NCBI GenBank assembly: GCA_016125555.1
Contig: WGLN01000010.1
Location: 62,001 to 126,000 of the forward strand
Origin: Porphyrobacter sp.
GTDB taxonomy: Bacteria > Pseudomonadota > Alphaproteobacteria > Sphingomonadales > Sphingomonadaceae
Direction: 5' to 3'
DNA length: 64,000 nt
The position numbers were made by a program, and so were the translations under genes. The notes below the pieces were generated by a model, which was given only the letters and a program-made list of their open reading frames with translations, did not search any database and was not told where the DNA came from. This document shows positions 24,756-33,091 of this stretch, piece by piece; position 1 is the first letter of the stretch, and the number at the start of each line of letters is the position of its first letter.

Positions 24756-25994
24756 ATGCTTTACCATGCCTATGAACTGCAACGCAGCTGGATGAACAGC
24801 GCCAGCGCGCTGGCCTCGATCGGCGCGGGCATGCTGTCCAACCCGGCCAATCCCCTGGGCTATCTCGGCATGGGGCCGATGGCCGCGAGCGCACTCGACG
24901 TGTTCGCCCATGCCACCGCGCATTACGGCAAGCCCGATTTCGGCATCACCGAGGTCCCCATCGCGGGCGCGCCGCACAAGGTGGTGCAATCGACCGTCCT
25001 GTCGCGCCCCTTCGGCGATCTCGTCCGCTTCCGGGTCGAGGGCGCCGGGGAAGACCGTCCGCGCCTGCTGATCGTCGCGCCGATGAGCGGCCACTATGCC
25101 ACGCTCCTGCGCGGCACGGTGGAGCGGATGCTCGAAAGTGCCGAGGTGTTCATCACCGACTGGGCCGACGCCAAGATGGTGCCGCAGGACGCGGGCAAGT
25201 TCGATCTCGACGACTATATCGACTACCTGATCGACTTCGCCGAGCACGTCCATGGCGAGGCCAGCGGCGCGCGCATCCACATGATGGCGGTGTGCCAGCC
25301 GAGCGTCCCGGCCTTCGCCGCAACGGCGCTGATGAACCTCCGCAAATCCCCCGCGACACCGGCCACGCTGACGATGATGGGCGGGCCGATCGACACCCGC
25401 GAATGCCCCACCGTGGTCAACAACATGGCGATGCAGCGGCCGATCGAATGGTTCCGCCAGAGCGTGATCGCGACCGTCCCGATGAAATATGCCGGTGCGG
25501 GGCGGCGGGTCTATCCCGGCTTCATGCAGCTTTCCGCCTTCATGAGCATGAACCTGTCGAGCCACATGATGAGCCACTACGAGATGTTCAAGCATCTCAC
25601 CCTCGGCGACGAGGCGAGCGCGCAGGCGACCAAGGATTTCTACGACGAATATCGCTCGGTCTGCGACATGACCGCCGAGTTCTACCTCCAGACTGTCGAG
25701 GAGGTGTTCCAGAAGCACTCGATCCCCAAGGGCGAGTTCCGCCACAAGGGCGAGCTCGTGGACATCACCCGGATCACCGACACGGCGCTGCTCGCAATCG
25801 AGGGCGAGCGCGACGATATCTCCGGCCTCGGCCAGACCAGGGCGGCCTTGAAGCTCACCCCGAACCTGCCCGAGGCGAAGAAGCGGTATTATATGGCCGA
25901 GGGCGCGGGCCATTACGGCATCTTCAACGGCAGCCGCTGGCGCACCAAGGTCGCGCCGGTGGTCGAGGAATGGATCGCCGCCCACGCGGGTTGA
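24756..25994 (+). CDS. phaZ: Intracellular polyhydroxyalkanoate depolymerase
   Basis: The 412-residue protein degrades stored PHB granules inside the cell. The nucleophile elbow reads MAVCQPSV with Cys180 in place of the usual serine, as in the Ralstonia-type intracellular depolymerases. The family opening MLYHAYELQRSWM, the VAPMSGHYATLLRGTV stretch, and the final GEFRHKGELVDITRITDTALL and EGAGHYGIFNGSRWR with the active-site His are all present. There is no signal peptide. The ATG at 24756 is preceded by GGAGGGG. A PhaR-like palindrome lies upstream, suggesting induction when PHB granules titrate PhaR. Confidence 0.95.
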   Translation: MLYHAYELQRSWMNSASALASIGAGMLSNPANPLGYLGMGPMAASALDVFAHATAHYGKPDFGITEVPIAGAPHKVVQSTVLSRPFGDLVRFRVEGAGEDRPRLLIVAPMSGHYATLLRGTVERMLESAEVFITDWADAKMVPQDAGKFDLDDYIDYLIDFAEHVHGEASGARIHMMAVCQPSVPAFAATALMNLRKSPATPATLTMMGGPIDTRECPTVVNNMAMQRPIEWFRQSVIATVPMKYAGAGRRVYPGFMQLSAFMSMNLSSHMMSHYEMFKHLTLGDEASAQATKDFYDEYRSVCDMTAEFYLQTVEEVFQKHSIPKGEFRHKGELVDITRITDTALLAIEGERDDISGLGQTRAALKLTPNLPEAKKRYYMAEGAGHYGIFNGSRWRTKVAPVVEEWIAAHAG

Positions 25995-26132
25995 GCGCGC
26001 TGGAAGGTGCAGGCGGCGATCCTGCCATTTCCGCCCTTCTTCTGCGGAGAAGCTGCACACGGCGCTTGCGCTGCCGCGCTGCGGAGAGGACATAGGAGCC
26101 CGTCGCCCGCTAGCGAAGGAAGGAGCCCGCCC

Positions 26133-26177
26133 ATGATCCCATGTTCCGCACCATCGCTCGCGGAGTTCCGGCCATGA
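26133..26177 (+). CDS. Possible 14-residue leader ORF before cytochrome b561
   Basis: A strong ribosome-binding sequence (GGAAGGAG) lies seven bases before an ATG at 26133 that opens a 15-codon frame (MIPCSAPSLAEFRP, then TGA). The TGA overlaps the ATG of the cytochrome gene at 26174. The arrangement would couple translation of the two. It may instead be a chance frame, with the ribosome-binding sequence serving the alternative in-frame start at 26141. Confidence 0.25.
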   Translation: MIPCSAPSLAEFRP

Positions 26178-26698
26178 ACGCGGCGGACCGGCGCTACAAC
26201 CTCGGCGCGCGGGCGCTGCACTGGACGATCGCGGTGCTGGTGATCGCCAATCTGGCGATCGGGCTGCTTCACGAGCCGCTCGAGGACAGCATCGACCTGA
26301 TCCCCGTCCACGAGGCGATCGGCATCACCGTGCTGGGGCTGACCCTGGTGCGGATCGCATGGCGCTTCACCTGGAAGCGTCCGCCGTTTCCCGGCAGCGT
26401 CGCTCCGGTCGAGGCATGGGCCGCGCGCGCGGTGCAGGGGCTGTTCTACGTGCTGACCCTCGCGCTGCCGCTGTCCGGGTGGGTATTCGCCTCCGCGGGC
26501 AAGTATCCGATTTCGTGGTTCGGCATCTTCACCGTGCCCAAGTTCGCCGTGACCCGGCAGGACCCGATCTTCGGCATCGCCCACGAAGGCCACGAGATCA
26601 TGGGCTGGGTGACGATCGCGCTGGTGGTGCTGCATGTCGGGGCGGCGCTGCGCCACCATTTCCTGCTCAAGGATAATGTCCTGCGCCGGATGATGTGA
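26174..26698 (+). CDS. Cytochrome b561-type diheme membrane protein
   Basis: The 174-residue protein has four membrane helices and the conserved heme-ligand histidines of the bacterial b561 family: HWTIAVLVIANL, HEAIGITVLGLTLVRI, and HEGHEIMGWVTIALVVLHVGAALRHHF. It probably passes electrons between quinol and a periplasmic acceptor, with superoxide or quinone as suggested partners for the E. coli homologue. The start could be the ATG at 26141 or at 26174; the second fits the family better. It precedes the TonB-dependent receptor gene by 45 bp, so it may feed electrons to reduction of the receptor's cargo, for instance ferric iron; that link is inference. Confidence 0.88.
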   Translation: MNAADRRYNLGARALHWTIAVLVIANLAIGLLHEPLEDSIDLIPVHEAIGITVLGLTLVRIAWRFTWKRPPFPGSVAPVEAWAARAVQGLFYVLTLALPLSGWVFASAGKYPISWFGIFTVPKFAVTRQDPIFGIAHEGHEIMGWVTIALVVLHVGAALRHHFLLKDNVLRRMM

Positions 26699-26743
26699 TG
26701 CTCCCCCGCGCGGGGACCCGCTGCGAGTTTTCAAGAGTAACCG

Positions 26744-28771
26744 ATGCACCTTGCCTTCCGCCTCTCCGCCTGCGCCCTTGCGCTGGCGCTGACCGCACCG
26801 CTCGCGGCGCAGGACGCGGACGCGCCGCCCGATGAGGCGAAGCCCGAGATCATCGTCACCGGTCGCGGTCTCGAACCGGCACTCTCGACCGGGATCTACG
26901 CCACCACCACGATCGATCGCGACGCCATCGTCACCGCGCCCTCGGGCCGGATCGAGGACGTGCTGAGGAATGTCGCGGGCTTCCAGCAGTTTCGCCGTTC
27001 GGACAGCCGTTCCTCGAACCCCAGCGCGCAAGGGGTGACGCTGCGCGCGCTGGGCGGCAATGCCACGAGCCGCGCGCTGGTGCTGCTCGACGGGGTGCCG
27101 ATTGCCGATCCCTTCTTCGGCTACATCCCGCTCTCGTCGATCCCGCCCGAGACGCTGGGCGCGGTGAGGGTCACGCGCGGCGGCGGGTCCGGGCCGTTCG
27201 GCGCGGGGGCGCTGGCGGGCACGATCGAGCTGGAGAGCGCCGATCCCGGCCAGACCGGGCCGCTCCTCGCCAGCGCGGCGATCAACCAGCGCGAGGAGAC
27301 CGAGGCGAGCGGGGTGCTGACCCAGCGGCTCGGCGCCGGCTTTGCCGTGGCGAGCGGGCGCTGGGACCGCGGGCGCGGCTTCTTCACCACCCCCGCCGAC
27401 CAGCGCGTCCCCGCCAGCGCGCGCGCCGGTTTCGACAGCTGGAGCGCCGCCGTGCGCGGGGTCGCGCCGCTCGCCCCGGACATCGAGCTGCAGGCCCGCG
27501 TCGCCGCCTTCCGCGACACGCGCACGCTGCGCTTCGAGGGGGCGGATTCGCTCAGCGAGGGGCAGGAGGCGTCCTTGCGGATCGTCGGGCGCGGACCATG
27601 GCAGTTCGATGCGCTCGCCTATGTCCAGGCGCGCGATTTCGGCAACGTGGTGATCTCCTCGAGCCGCTTCACCCCGGTGCTCGACCAGCGCCGCACCCCG
27701 TCGACCGGCACGGGCGGCAAGTTCGAGCTGCGCCCGCCGATCGCCGAGGGCCATGATGTGCGCATCGGCGTCGACTGGCGCCGCGCCGAGGGGGAGTTGC
27801 AGGAGGACGCGATCAGCGCCCTTTCCGGCTCGATCACCGAGCGGCGCCGCGCCGGGGGCGCGACCGCCGATCTCGGCATCTTCATCGAGGACGACTGGCA
27901 GATCGGGCCGCTCATCATCAACGGCGGGCTGCGCGCCGACCGCAGCAGCGTGACCGGCGGCTTCTACCGCGCGCGCGATCCGGACGGCGCGGTGGTGAGC
28001 GAGCTGATCGCGCCCGACCGTTCCGACTGGGCGCTGAGCTGGCGCGCGGGGGCGCTCTTCTACGCCACGCGGCGGCTCGACCTGCGCGCGGCGGCCTATA
28101 CCGGCTTGCGCCTGCCGACCTTGAACGAGCTCTACCGCCCCTTCGTGGTGTTCCCGGTGGTGACCGAGGCCAATGCCGCGCTTGCCAACGAGCGCCTGCG
28201 CGGGTTCGAGGTCGGGTTCGACTGGCAGCCGGTCAACGCCATCGTCCTCTCGCTCACCGCCTTCGACAACCGGGTGAAGGACGCCATCGCCAACGTCACC
28301 ATCGCCCCCAACCTGCGCCAGCGGCGCAACCTGCCGGCGATCGCGGCGCAGGGCGTGGAGGCGAGCGTGGCGGCGAAGTTCGGGCAGGTGAGCCTCGACG
28401 GCTCGCTCGCCTGGACCGACGCGAAGGTCGAGGGCGAGGGGGATTCGCGCGCGCTCGACGGCAAGCGTCCCTCGCAGACCCCCGCATTCTCCGCCAGCCT
28501 GACGCTCGGCTGGCGACCCGCCGAGGGCTGGCAGCTGGCGGGCGTGCTGCGCCACGTCTCGGCGCAGTTCGAGGACGATCTCGAAACCTACGTGCTCCCG
28601 GCCGCGACCACGCTCGACGCCTTCCTCGCCGCGCCGCTCGCGGGCAAGCTGTCGCTGGTGCTGCGGGGGGAGAACCTCACCGGCGAGACGATCGTCACCC
28701 GCAACCAGGGCGGATCGATCGACCTCGGCGTGCCGCGCACCTTATGGCTGGGGGTGCGCTACGGGTTCTGA
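26744..28771 (+). CDS. TonB-dependent outer-membrane receptor
   Basis: The 675-residue precursor has a signal peptide (ending LAAQDAD) and a TonB-box-like segment (PEIIVTGRG) near residue 35. The plug domain (IEDVLRNVAGFQQFRR, VTLRALGGNATSRALVLLDGVPI) is followed by a 22-strand barrel pattern that ends in the typical C-terminal Phe (GVRYGF). It imports a metal chelate or other large solute using TonB energy. The substrate cannot be assigned; the neighbouring b561 gene makes an iron or cobalamin ligand possible. Its end overlaps the opposite gene by 13 bp. Confidence 0.93.
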   Translation: MHLAFRLSACALALALTAPLAAQDADAPPDEAKPEIIVTGRGLEPALSTGIYATTTIDRDAIVTAPSGRIEDVLRNVAGFQQFRRSDSRSSNPSAQGVTLRALGGNATSRALVLLDGVPIADPFFGYIPLSSIPPETLGAVRVTRGGGSGPFGAGALAGTIELESADPGQTGPLLASAAINQREETEASGVLTQRLGAGFAVASGRWDRGRGFFTTPADQRVPASARAGFDSWSAAVRGVAPLAPDIELQARVAAFRDTRTLRFEGADSLSEGQEASLRIVGRGPWQFDALAYVQARDFGNVVISSSRFTPVLDQRRTPSTGTGGKFELRPPIAEGHDVRIGVDWRRAEGELQEDAISALSGSITERRRAGGATADLGIFIEDDWQIGPLIINGGLRADRSSVTGGFYRARDPDGAVVSELIAPDRSDWALSWRAGALFYATRRLDLRAAAYTGLRLPTLNELYRPFVVFPVVTEANAALANERLRGFEVGFDWQPVNAIVLSLTAFDNRVKDAIANVTIAPNLRQRRNLPAIAAQGVEASVAAKFGQVSLDGSLAWTDAKVEGEGDSRALDGKRPSQTPAFSASLTLGWRPAEGWQLAGVLRHVSAQFEDDLETYVLPAATTLDAFLAAPLAGKLSLVLRGENLTGETIVTRNQGGSIDLGVPRTLWLGVRYGF

Positions 28772-29631
28772 GGCGCGTCGGCGGGCGCTTCGGAGGTCAC
28801 CGGGCGCAGCGGGAACAGCCATTGCTCGGGGATCGACAGGCGGCGCCGGTCGCCCTGCCCGACGATCGCGGATTCGCCCTCGCGATAGGTGCCGAACACG
28901 CGGTCCCAGAAGATTGCACTATTGCCGTAGTTGCAGCGCGTGTCCTCGTAGCTCGTCGCGGTGTGGTGCAGCGAGTGGTTGCGGATGGTTGTGAAGAAGA
29001 ACCCGTACCAGATCGGCGGGTCGGCGCGGACGTTGGCGTGGGCGTAGGTGGCGATCGCCCCGCCCACGGTGAAGCTGGCGAACAGGGCGTTCAGATCGAC
29101 ATCGAGCAGCGCGATCACCCCGAGGCTGATCAGGAACAGCTCGATCGGATTGCCGATGAAGCCCTTCATCGCGTTCAATTGCGTGAGGTGGTGATGCGGC
29201 GCGTGGGTCAGCCACAGCGGATGCCAGTTGTGCATCGCGCGGTGCATCCAGTACTGGCCGAACTCGAAGATAAACAGCACCACCATCGCCTGCACCAGGA
29301 AGGGCAGTTCGGCGAGCCACGGGGTGCCGATGCCCCAGGCCTGCTTGAGCTGCACGAGCGGGCCGTTGACCAGCGTGTCCGAGAGCCAGCCGATGACGAT
29401 GTAGTAGAAGGCGGTGTAGAACACGTCGGTGGCGAATTCGCGCCAGTTCATCCGCCAGCCCGCGTGCCGCTCGAACAGGAACTCGAGACCCTGCACGAAG
29501 GCCAGCGTCCCGAGGCCCACGGCGAGCAGCGCCCAGGGGCCTTCGACCCATTCCTGCGGCGCATAGGCCCAGAAGGCGAGAATGCCTGCGAGGGTGGCAG
29601 GCGGGATCAGGTTGATGAGGCTCTGTTTCAC
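28759..29631 (-). CDS. Sterol desaturase / fatty-acid hydroxylase superfamily membrane protein
   Basis: The 290-residue protein carries the three histidine clusters of the di-iron hydroxylase family: HRAMH, HAPHHH and HSLHH, set between membrane helices. Members oxidise sterols, fatty acids or carotenoids. In Sphingomonadales they occur near lipid or carotenoid genes, but no carotenoid gene is seen here. The start is taken as GTG at 29631 behind a GGGGGA sequence; a longer frame reaches an ATG at 29694. The stop lies inside the 3' end of the TonB receptor gene. Confidence 0.83.
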   Translation of the reverse strand: MKQSLINLIPPATLAGILAFWAYAPQEWVEGPWALLAVGLGTLAFVQGLEFLFERHAGWRMNWREFATDVFYTAFYYIVIGWLSDTLVNGPLVQLKQAWGIGTPWLAELPFLVQAMVVLFIFEFGQYWMHRAMHNWHPLWLTHAPHHHLTQLNAMKGFIGNPIELFLISLGVIALLDVDLNALFASFTVGGAIATYAHANVRADPPIWYGFFFTTIRNHSLHHTATSYEDTRCNYGNSAIFWDRVFGTYREGESAIVGQGDRRRLSIPEQWLFPLRPVTSEAPADAPQNP

Positions 29632-29982
29632 GGCACGTTCCCCCGGCGCGAAGCGGTCAGACCGCTTTAGGCTCGCACGACCGGCGGACAACATACGCCA
29701 TCCTGCCCACCCGGTCGAGCCGGGCGGCCTGCGACAGCCGCCGGCTGTTCATCTGCGCGCCTGTTGGAGACACATGAGACACTGTCCAGAAGCGGAAAGC
29801 CCGGCCCCGCCGCAGCATCGGCCAGCGGGCCGGTTTTCGGGCAGGGCGAGCGCGGATCGATCATGCCGGCACACTGCCGCTCCAAGGCGATGTAGGAAAG
29901 CGGCAGGGGCAGCTTTGCCCCGCTTCCGGAAAATTGCTGCCGTGCCGGAAACGACCCCGAAGTGGTCACGCCCGGCCGACAA
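29632..29982. other. Intergenic region without a recognised gene
   Basis: These 351 bases lie between the start of the sterol-desaturase gene and the 3' end of the DUF3052 gene. Frames are open on both strands for part of the way, but their proteins are low-complexity and lack a start with a ribosome-binding sequence. I see no RNA gene or repeat. The base composition drops towards the right end, where the low-GC module begins. Confidence 0.5.
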
Positions 29983-30351
29983 TCAGTCGCGCTTCAATCG
30001 CATTGCAGACCAATCTCTATTGACCGCAATCTGGCTGACGATCTTCACTCCGTGATCCGATGCAATGCTCCGGATGGTCTCACGGTCGAGATCGCCTGCA
30101 AGTGGTGAACTCAGCTTGGGGTAAGCGACCCAAAGGATTGCCGACGGGGTGGTAGACGTCAGCAACTCTGAAAGCTTCGTCTTCAATGCTGCACGATCCA
30201 GAGCAAAGAGAACTGTGACATCGGCCACTTCGACTTCCGCGCGGCGATCAGTCACGCAGATCATCTGATCCACGTGCTCGGGCGCATTAAGCAACGCCAA
30301 CCGCCGCTCGCGCTTGACTTCGAGGCGCTCGGCTATGGTTTTCTCTGACAT
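29983..30351 (-). CDS. DUF3052-family protein
   Basis: The 122-residue cytoplasmic protein fits the DUF3052 pattern: it starts MSEKTIAERLEVKRERRLALLNAPE and has a hydrophobic core (ADVTVLFALD) and the ILWVAYPKLSSPLAGDL segment with a final basic RLKRD. The function of DUF3052 proteins is unknown. The G+C content is much lower than in flanking genes (50% in 30001-30060), which suggests recent acquisition. It lies 10 bp after the VOC gene on the same strand and is probably co-transcribed. Confidence 0.78.
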   Translation of the reverse strand: MSEKTIAERLEVKRERRLALLNAPEHVDQMICVTDRRAEVEVADVTVLFALDRAALKTKLSELLTSTTPSAILWVAYPKLSSPLAGDLDRETIRSIASDHGVKIVSQIAVNRDWSAMRLKRD

Positions 30352-30361
30352 ACGCGAGCCC

Positions 30362-30730
30362 TCAGTGTCTTGAAGACAAGACGAAGCGATTGCCTTCCGA
30401 GTCCACCATCACTGCGAAGGTTCCCCATGGCTGGCTGGTCGGCGGCGCCTCGAATGAGACCCCACGTTCGCTCAATCGCCGGTACGTCGCCTCAACATCG
30501 TCGCAGGCAAGCGCTCCGCTGAATGTCTGGCCTACCTTGTCCTCCTCACCATCCTGCGTGAACAAAACAAAGCGCGTGTCGGAATTGCCGATCCGCAGCT
30601 CGATCCACCGCTGCTCCGGGCTGAACGGCTGATCGGTGATAAGCCGGAATCCCAGCTTTTCTGTGTAGAACCTGAGCGCGCGGTCCTGATCCTTGCTGGG
30701 TATGCTGACAAATTTGACGCCTATGATCAT
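30362..30730 (-). CDS. VOC superfamily protein (glyoxalase/bleomycin-resistance-like)
   Basis: The 122-residue protein is a single VOC unit with the canonical opening GVKFVSIPSKDQDRALRFYTEKLGF and the final GTFAVMVDSEGNRFVL. Metal-ligand candidates are in IELRIG and the last strand. The longer open frame (to 30829) lacks a family-like N-terminus, so the start is placed at 30730. Together with the following DUF3052 gene and the divergent regulator it forms a low-GC module. Its substrate is unknown; antibiotic binding or aldehyde detoxification are possible. Confidence 0.85.
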   Translation of the reverse strand: MIIGVKFVSIPSKDQDRALRFYTEKLGFRLITDQPFSPEQRWIELRIGNSDTRFVLFTQDGEEDKVGQTFSGALACDDVEATYRRLSERGVSFEAPPTSQPWGTFAVMVDSEGNRFVLSSRH

Positions 30731-30809
30731 GGAACGCTTCCCTTCTGTTGCACCAGCCATGAGCAGGCGGGTTGCACAGCGCAACGGTTCCATGATTACT
30801 ATAGTCACG

Positions 30810-31106
30810 ATGAAAAGCAGCCCCGTCATGCTCGACGCCTACGTGATCGACACCTTGATGGCAGATTTGGTCGGCCATGACCGCAAGCCATCGGCCTATA
30901 TCGCCTACCTGGCACTGTTGCGCCTTGGAGGGGCGTCGGGTGAAACGGCGATCAGCTTGCAAGGGCTCGCGACCGCAACTGGCCTGTCCAAGTCGGCGGT
31001 CCAACGGTCGATCGGTCATCTTATCGGGAGAGGTTTGCTCAGCATCCAGCGGGGCTCGCCAACAGATGTGCCGCGTTACCGTTGTCTCTCGCCGTGGCGG
31101 CGATAA
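30810..31106 (+). CDS. Helix-turn-helix transcriptional regulator
   Basis: The 98-residue protein contains a winged-helix type HTH: AIAYLALLRLGG then ISLQGLATATGLSKSAVQRSIGHLIGRGLLSI, the recognition helix being SKSAVQRSIGHL. It is divergent from the VOC gene and separated by 79 bp, so it probably controls that gene and itself. An ACTATAGT palindrome (30798-30805) sits five bases before the ATG and could be part of a promoter or operator. If TACTAT there is a -10 element, the transcript would have almost no leader. The protein is shorter than classical MarR or ArsR members. Confidence 0.75.
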   Translation: MKSSPVMLDAYVIDTLMADLVGHDRKPSAYIAYLALLRLGGASGETAISLQGLATATGLSKSAVQRSIGHLIGRGLLSIQRGSPTDVPRYRCLSPWRR

Positions 31107-31220
31107 GACAACGCAGAACTAGAACAGCCGCCATTCGCCTTTCCACCCACTTCCCGACATTCGGCCTCACGACAAAGGACCCCGAAAGCTGCCGTTTGGC
31201 GATGCACCCGCCCGATACGA

Positions 31221-31248
31221 AAACGGCGCGGGAGTCGCCCCCCGCGCC
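31221..31248 (-). terminator. Rho-independent terminator after the thiolase gene
   Basis: GGCGCGGG (31225-31232) pairs with CCCGCGCC (31241-31248) around an 8-base loop. On the minus strand it is followed by GTTTTC. It lies about 30 bp after the thiolase stop. The T-run is short, so it is probable rather than certain. Confidence 0.7.
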
Positions 31249-31279
31249 GCCTTCATTTCGCAAAATGCGAGGGGCGTTG

Positions 31280-32461
31280 TCAGAACACCTCGAACAGCCC
31301 CGCTGCGCCCATGCCGCCGCCGACGCACATGGTGACGACCACATACTTCGCCCCGCGGCGCTTGCCTTCGATCAGCGCATGGCCGGTGCAGCGCGCGCCG
31401 GTCATGCCGTAGGGGTGGCCGATCGAGATCGAGCCGCCGTTGACGTTGAGGATGTCGTTGTCGATCCCGAGCTTGTCGCGGCAGTAGAGCACCTGCACCG
31501 CGAAAGCCTCGTTGAGTTCCCACAGCCCGATGTCGTCCATCTTGAGCCCGGTTGCCTTGAGCAGCTTGGGGATCGCGAAGACCGGGCCGATGCCCATCTC
31601 GTCGGGCTCGGTGCCCGCCACCGCCATGCCGACATAGCGGCCGAGCGGCTCGAGGCCCTTCTGGGCGGCGATCTTGGCTTCCATCAACACCGCCGCCGAG
31701 GAACCGTCCGACAGCTGCGAGGCGTTGCCCGCAGTGATGTTCATGCCGGGGCCCATCACCGGTTGGAGGCTCTGGAGGCCTTCGAGCGTGGTCGAGGGGC
31801 GGTTGCCCTCGTCCTTCGACAGGGTCACTTCCTGCTGGCTGACCTCGCCGGTCTCCTTGTCCTTGACCGCCATGGTCGCGGTGACGGGCACGATCTCGGC
31901 GTCGAAGCGCCCGGCTTCCTGCGCGGCCGCGGTGCGCTGCTGCGACTGCAGGGCGTATTCGTCCTGCGCCTCGCGGCTGATGTTGTAGCGCTTGGCGACC
32001 GTCTCGGCGGTGCCGAGCATCGGCATGTAGACGTCCTTGTGCATCGCGATCAGCGAGCGGTCGGGCGACACGCGCATTTCCGGCGTCTGCACCATCGAGA
32101 TCGAATCCTGACCCCCGCCGACGACGATATCCATGTTGTCGACGATGATCTGCTTGGCAGCCGTTGCAATCGCCATCAGGCCGCTCGAGCACTGGCGGTC
32201 GATGGTCTGGGCGGCGACGGTCACCGGGCAACCGGCGCGCAGCGCGACCTGGCGGCCGATATTGCCCGACTGGGTGCCCTGGGTGAGCACGCAGCCCCAC
32301 ACCACGTCGTCGATCTCGCCCGCGTCGATCCTGGCGCGCTCGATCGCGGGGGTCAGCGACAGCGCGCCGAGGGTCGCGCCGGGGGTGGCGTTGAAGGCGC
32401 CCTTGTAGGCACGGCCGATCGGCGTGCGGGCGGTGGAGACGATAACGGCGTCACGGGCCAT
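31280..32461 (-). CDS. Acetyl-CoA C-acetyltransferase (thiolase)
   Basis: The 393-residue thiolase carries nucleophile Cys91 in DRQCSSGLM, the [10 protein letters not shown] histidine motif, and the second cysteine in [11 protein letters not shown]. This matches the degradative and biosynthetic acetyl-CoA acyltransferases; the chain-length preference is unclear. A MaoC-type hydratase gene lies 77 bp upstream on the same strand, so the two may act in one beta-oxidation step series. A perfect 9-bp hairpin without a T-run lies between them. A good ribosome-binding sequence (AAAGGA) precedes the ATG. Confidence 0.95.
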   Translation of the reverse strand: MARDAVIVSTARTPIGRAYKGAFNATPGATLGALSLTPAIERARIDAGEIDDVVWGCVLTQGTQSGNIGRQVALRAGCPVTVAAQTIDRQCSSGLMAIATAAKQIIVDNMDIVVGGGQDSISMVQTPEMRVSPDRSLIAMHKDVYMPMLGTAETVAKRYNISREAQDEYALQSQQRTAAAQEAGRFDAEIVPVTATMAVKDKETGEVSQQEVTLSKDEGNRPSTTLEGLQSLQPVMGPGMNITAGNASQLSDGSSAAVLMEAKIAAQKGLEPLGRYVGMAVAGTEPDEMGIGPVFAIPKLLKATGLKMDDIGLWELNEAFAVQVLYCRDKLGIDNDILNVNGGSISIGHPYGMTGARCTGHALIEGKRRGAKYVVVTMCVGGGMGAAGLFEVF

Positions 32462-32489
32462 GGTGGGGGTATCCTTTGTTCGGGAGGTG

Positions 32490-32513
32490 CGCCCCCGCGC
32501 GGCGGCGGGGGCG
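32490..32513. repeat. Intercistronic hairpin
   Basis: CGCCCCCGC (32490-32498) and GCGGGGGCG (32505-32513) form a perfect 9-bp stem with a 6-base loop between the MaoC gene and the thiolase gene. There is no T-run, so it is not a standard terminator. It may stabilise the 3' end of the first message or give partial termination. Confidence 0.45.
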
Positions 32514-32538
32514 TGTGTCTATGTCGCTTGCGGCTGCG

Positions 32539-32988
32539 TCAGCAGAAGTAGAGCGTCATCCACTCGCAGATGAGGGCGGGCTTGTCCTCGCCCTCGATCT
32601 CGATGGTGATCTCGACGGTCTGCTGCCACTGGCCGGGGCGCTTCTCGGCCATTTCAACGAGCTTCCAGTGGCCGCGGATGCGCTTGCCCGAGCGGACCGG
32701 GGCGATGAACCGGGTCTTGTTGCCGCCGTAGTTGACCGCCATCTTGATCCCGTCGACGCGCGGCATGTCGCTGTTGGCCGAAAGATAGGGGATCATCGAG
32801 AGCGTCAGGAAGCCGTGGGCGATGGTCCCGCCGAACGGGGTCATCTTGGCCGCTTCCTCGTTGACATGGATGAACTGGTGATCGCCGGTGGCATCGGCGA
32901 ACTGGTTGATGCGCTCCTGGCTCATCTCCACCCATTCGCTGGTGGCGAATTGTTCGCCGACCTTGGCGGCTATTTCCTGCGGGGTCAT
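32539..32988 (-). CDS. MaoC-family enoyl-CoA hydratase
   Basis: The 149-residue protein is a single hotdog with the R-specific hydratase signature FADATGDHQFIHVN, giving the catalytic Asp and His, followed by AAKMTPFGGTIAHGFLTLSMIP. It hydrates trans-enoyl-CoA to (R)-3-hydroxyacyl-CoA. The R-isomer is the PHA monomer precursor, so a link to PHA synthesis is possible, although the phaZ gene is not adjacent. It precedes the thiolase on the same strand. The ATG at 32988 follows GGAGGAG. Confidence 0.93.
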   Translation of the reverse strand: MTPQEIAAKVGEQFATSEWVEMSQERINQFADATGDHQFIHVNEEAAKMTPFGGTIAHGFLTLSMIPYLSANSDMPRVDGIKMAVNYGGNKTRFIAPVRSGKRIRGHWKLVEMAEKRPGQWQQTVEITIEIEGEDKPALICEWMTLYFC

Positions 32989-33091
32989 CGGCTCCTCCTT
33001 GTGGTCTCGCGCCGACGGGGTCCCGTGCCCGCCGCACGCGCTTTGCGCCGGGCTTCATGGCGCATCGCCAAGGGGAGCGCAACACGCCGGG

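Noticed and set aside
29582..30055. 157-codon + strand frame across the gap before the low-GC module
   Set aside because: It begins inside the antisense of the sterol desaturase gene, has no ribosome-binding sequence and shows no family features.
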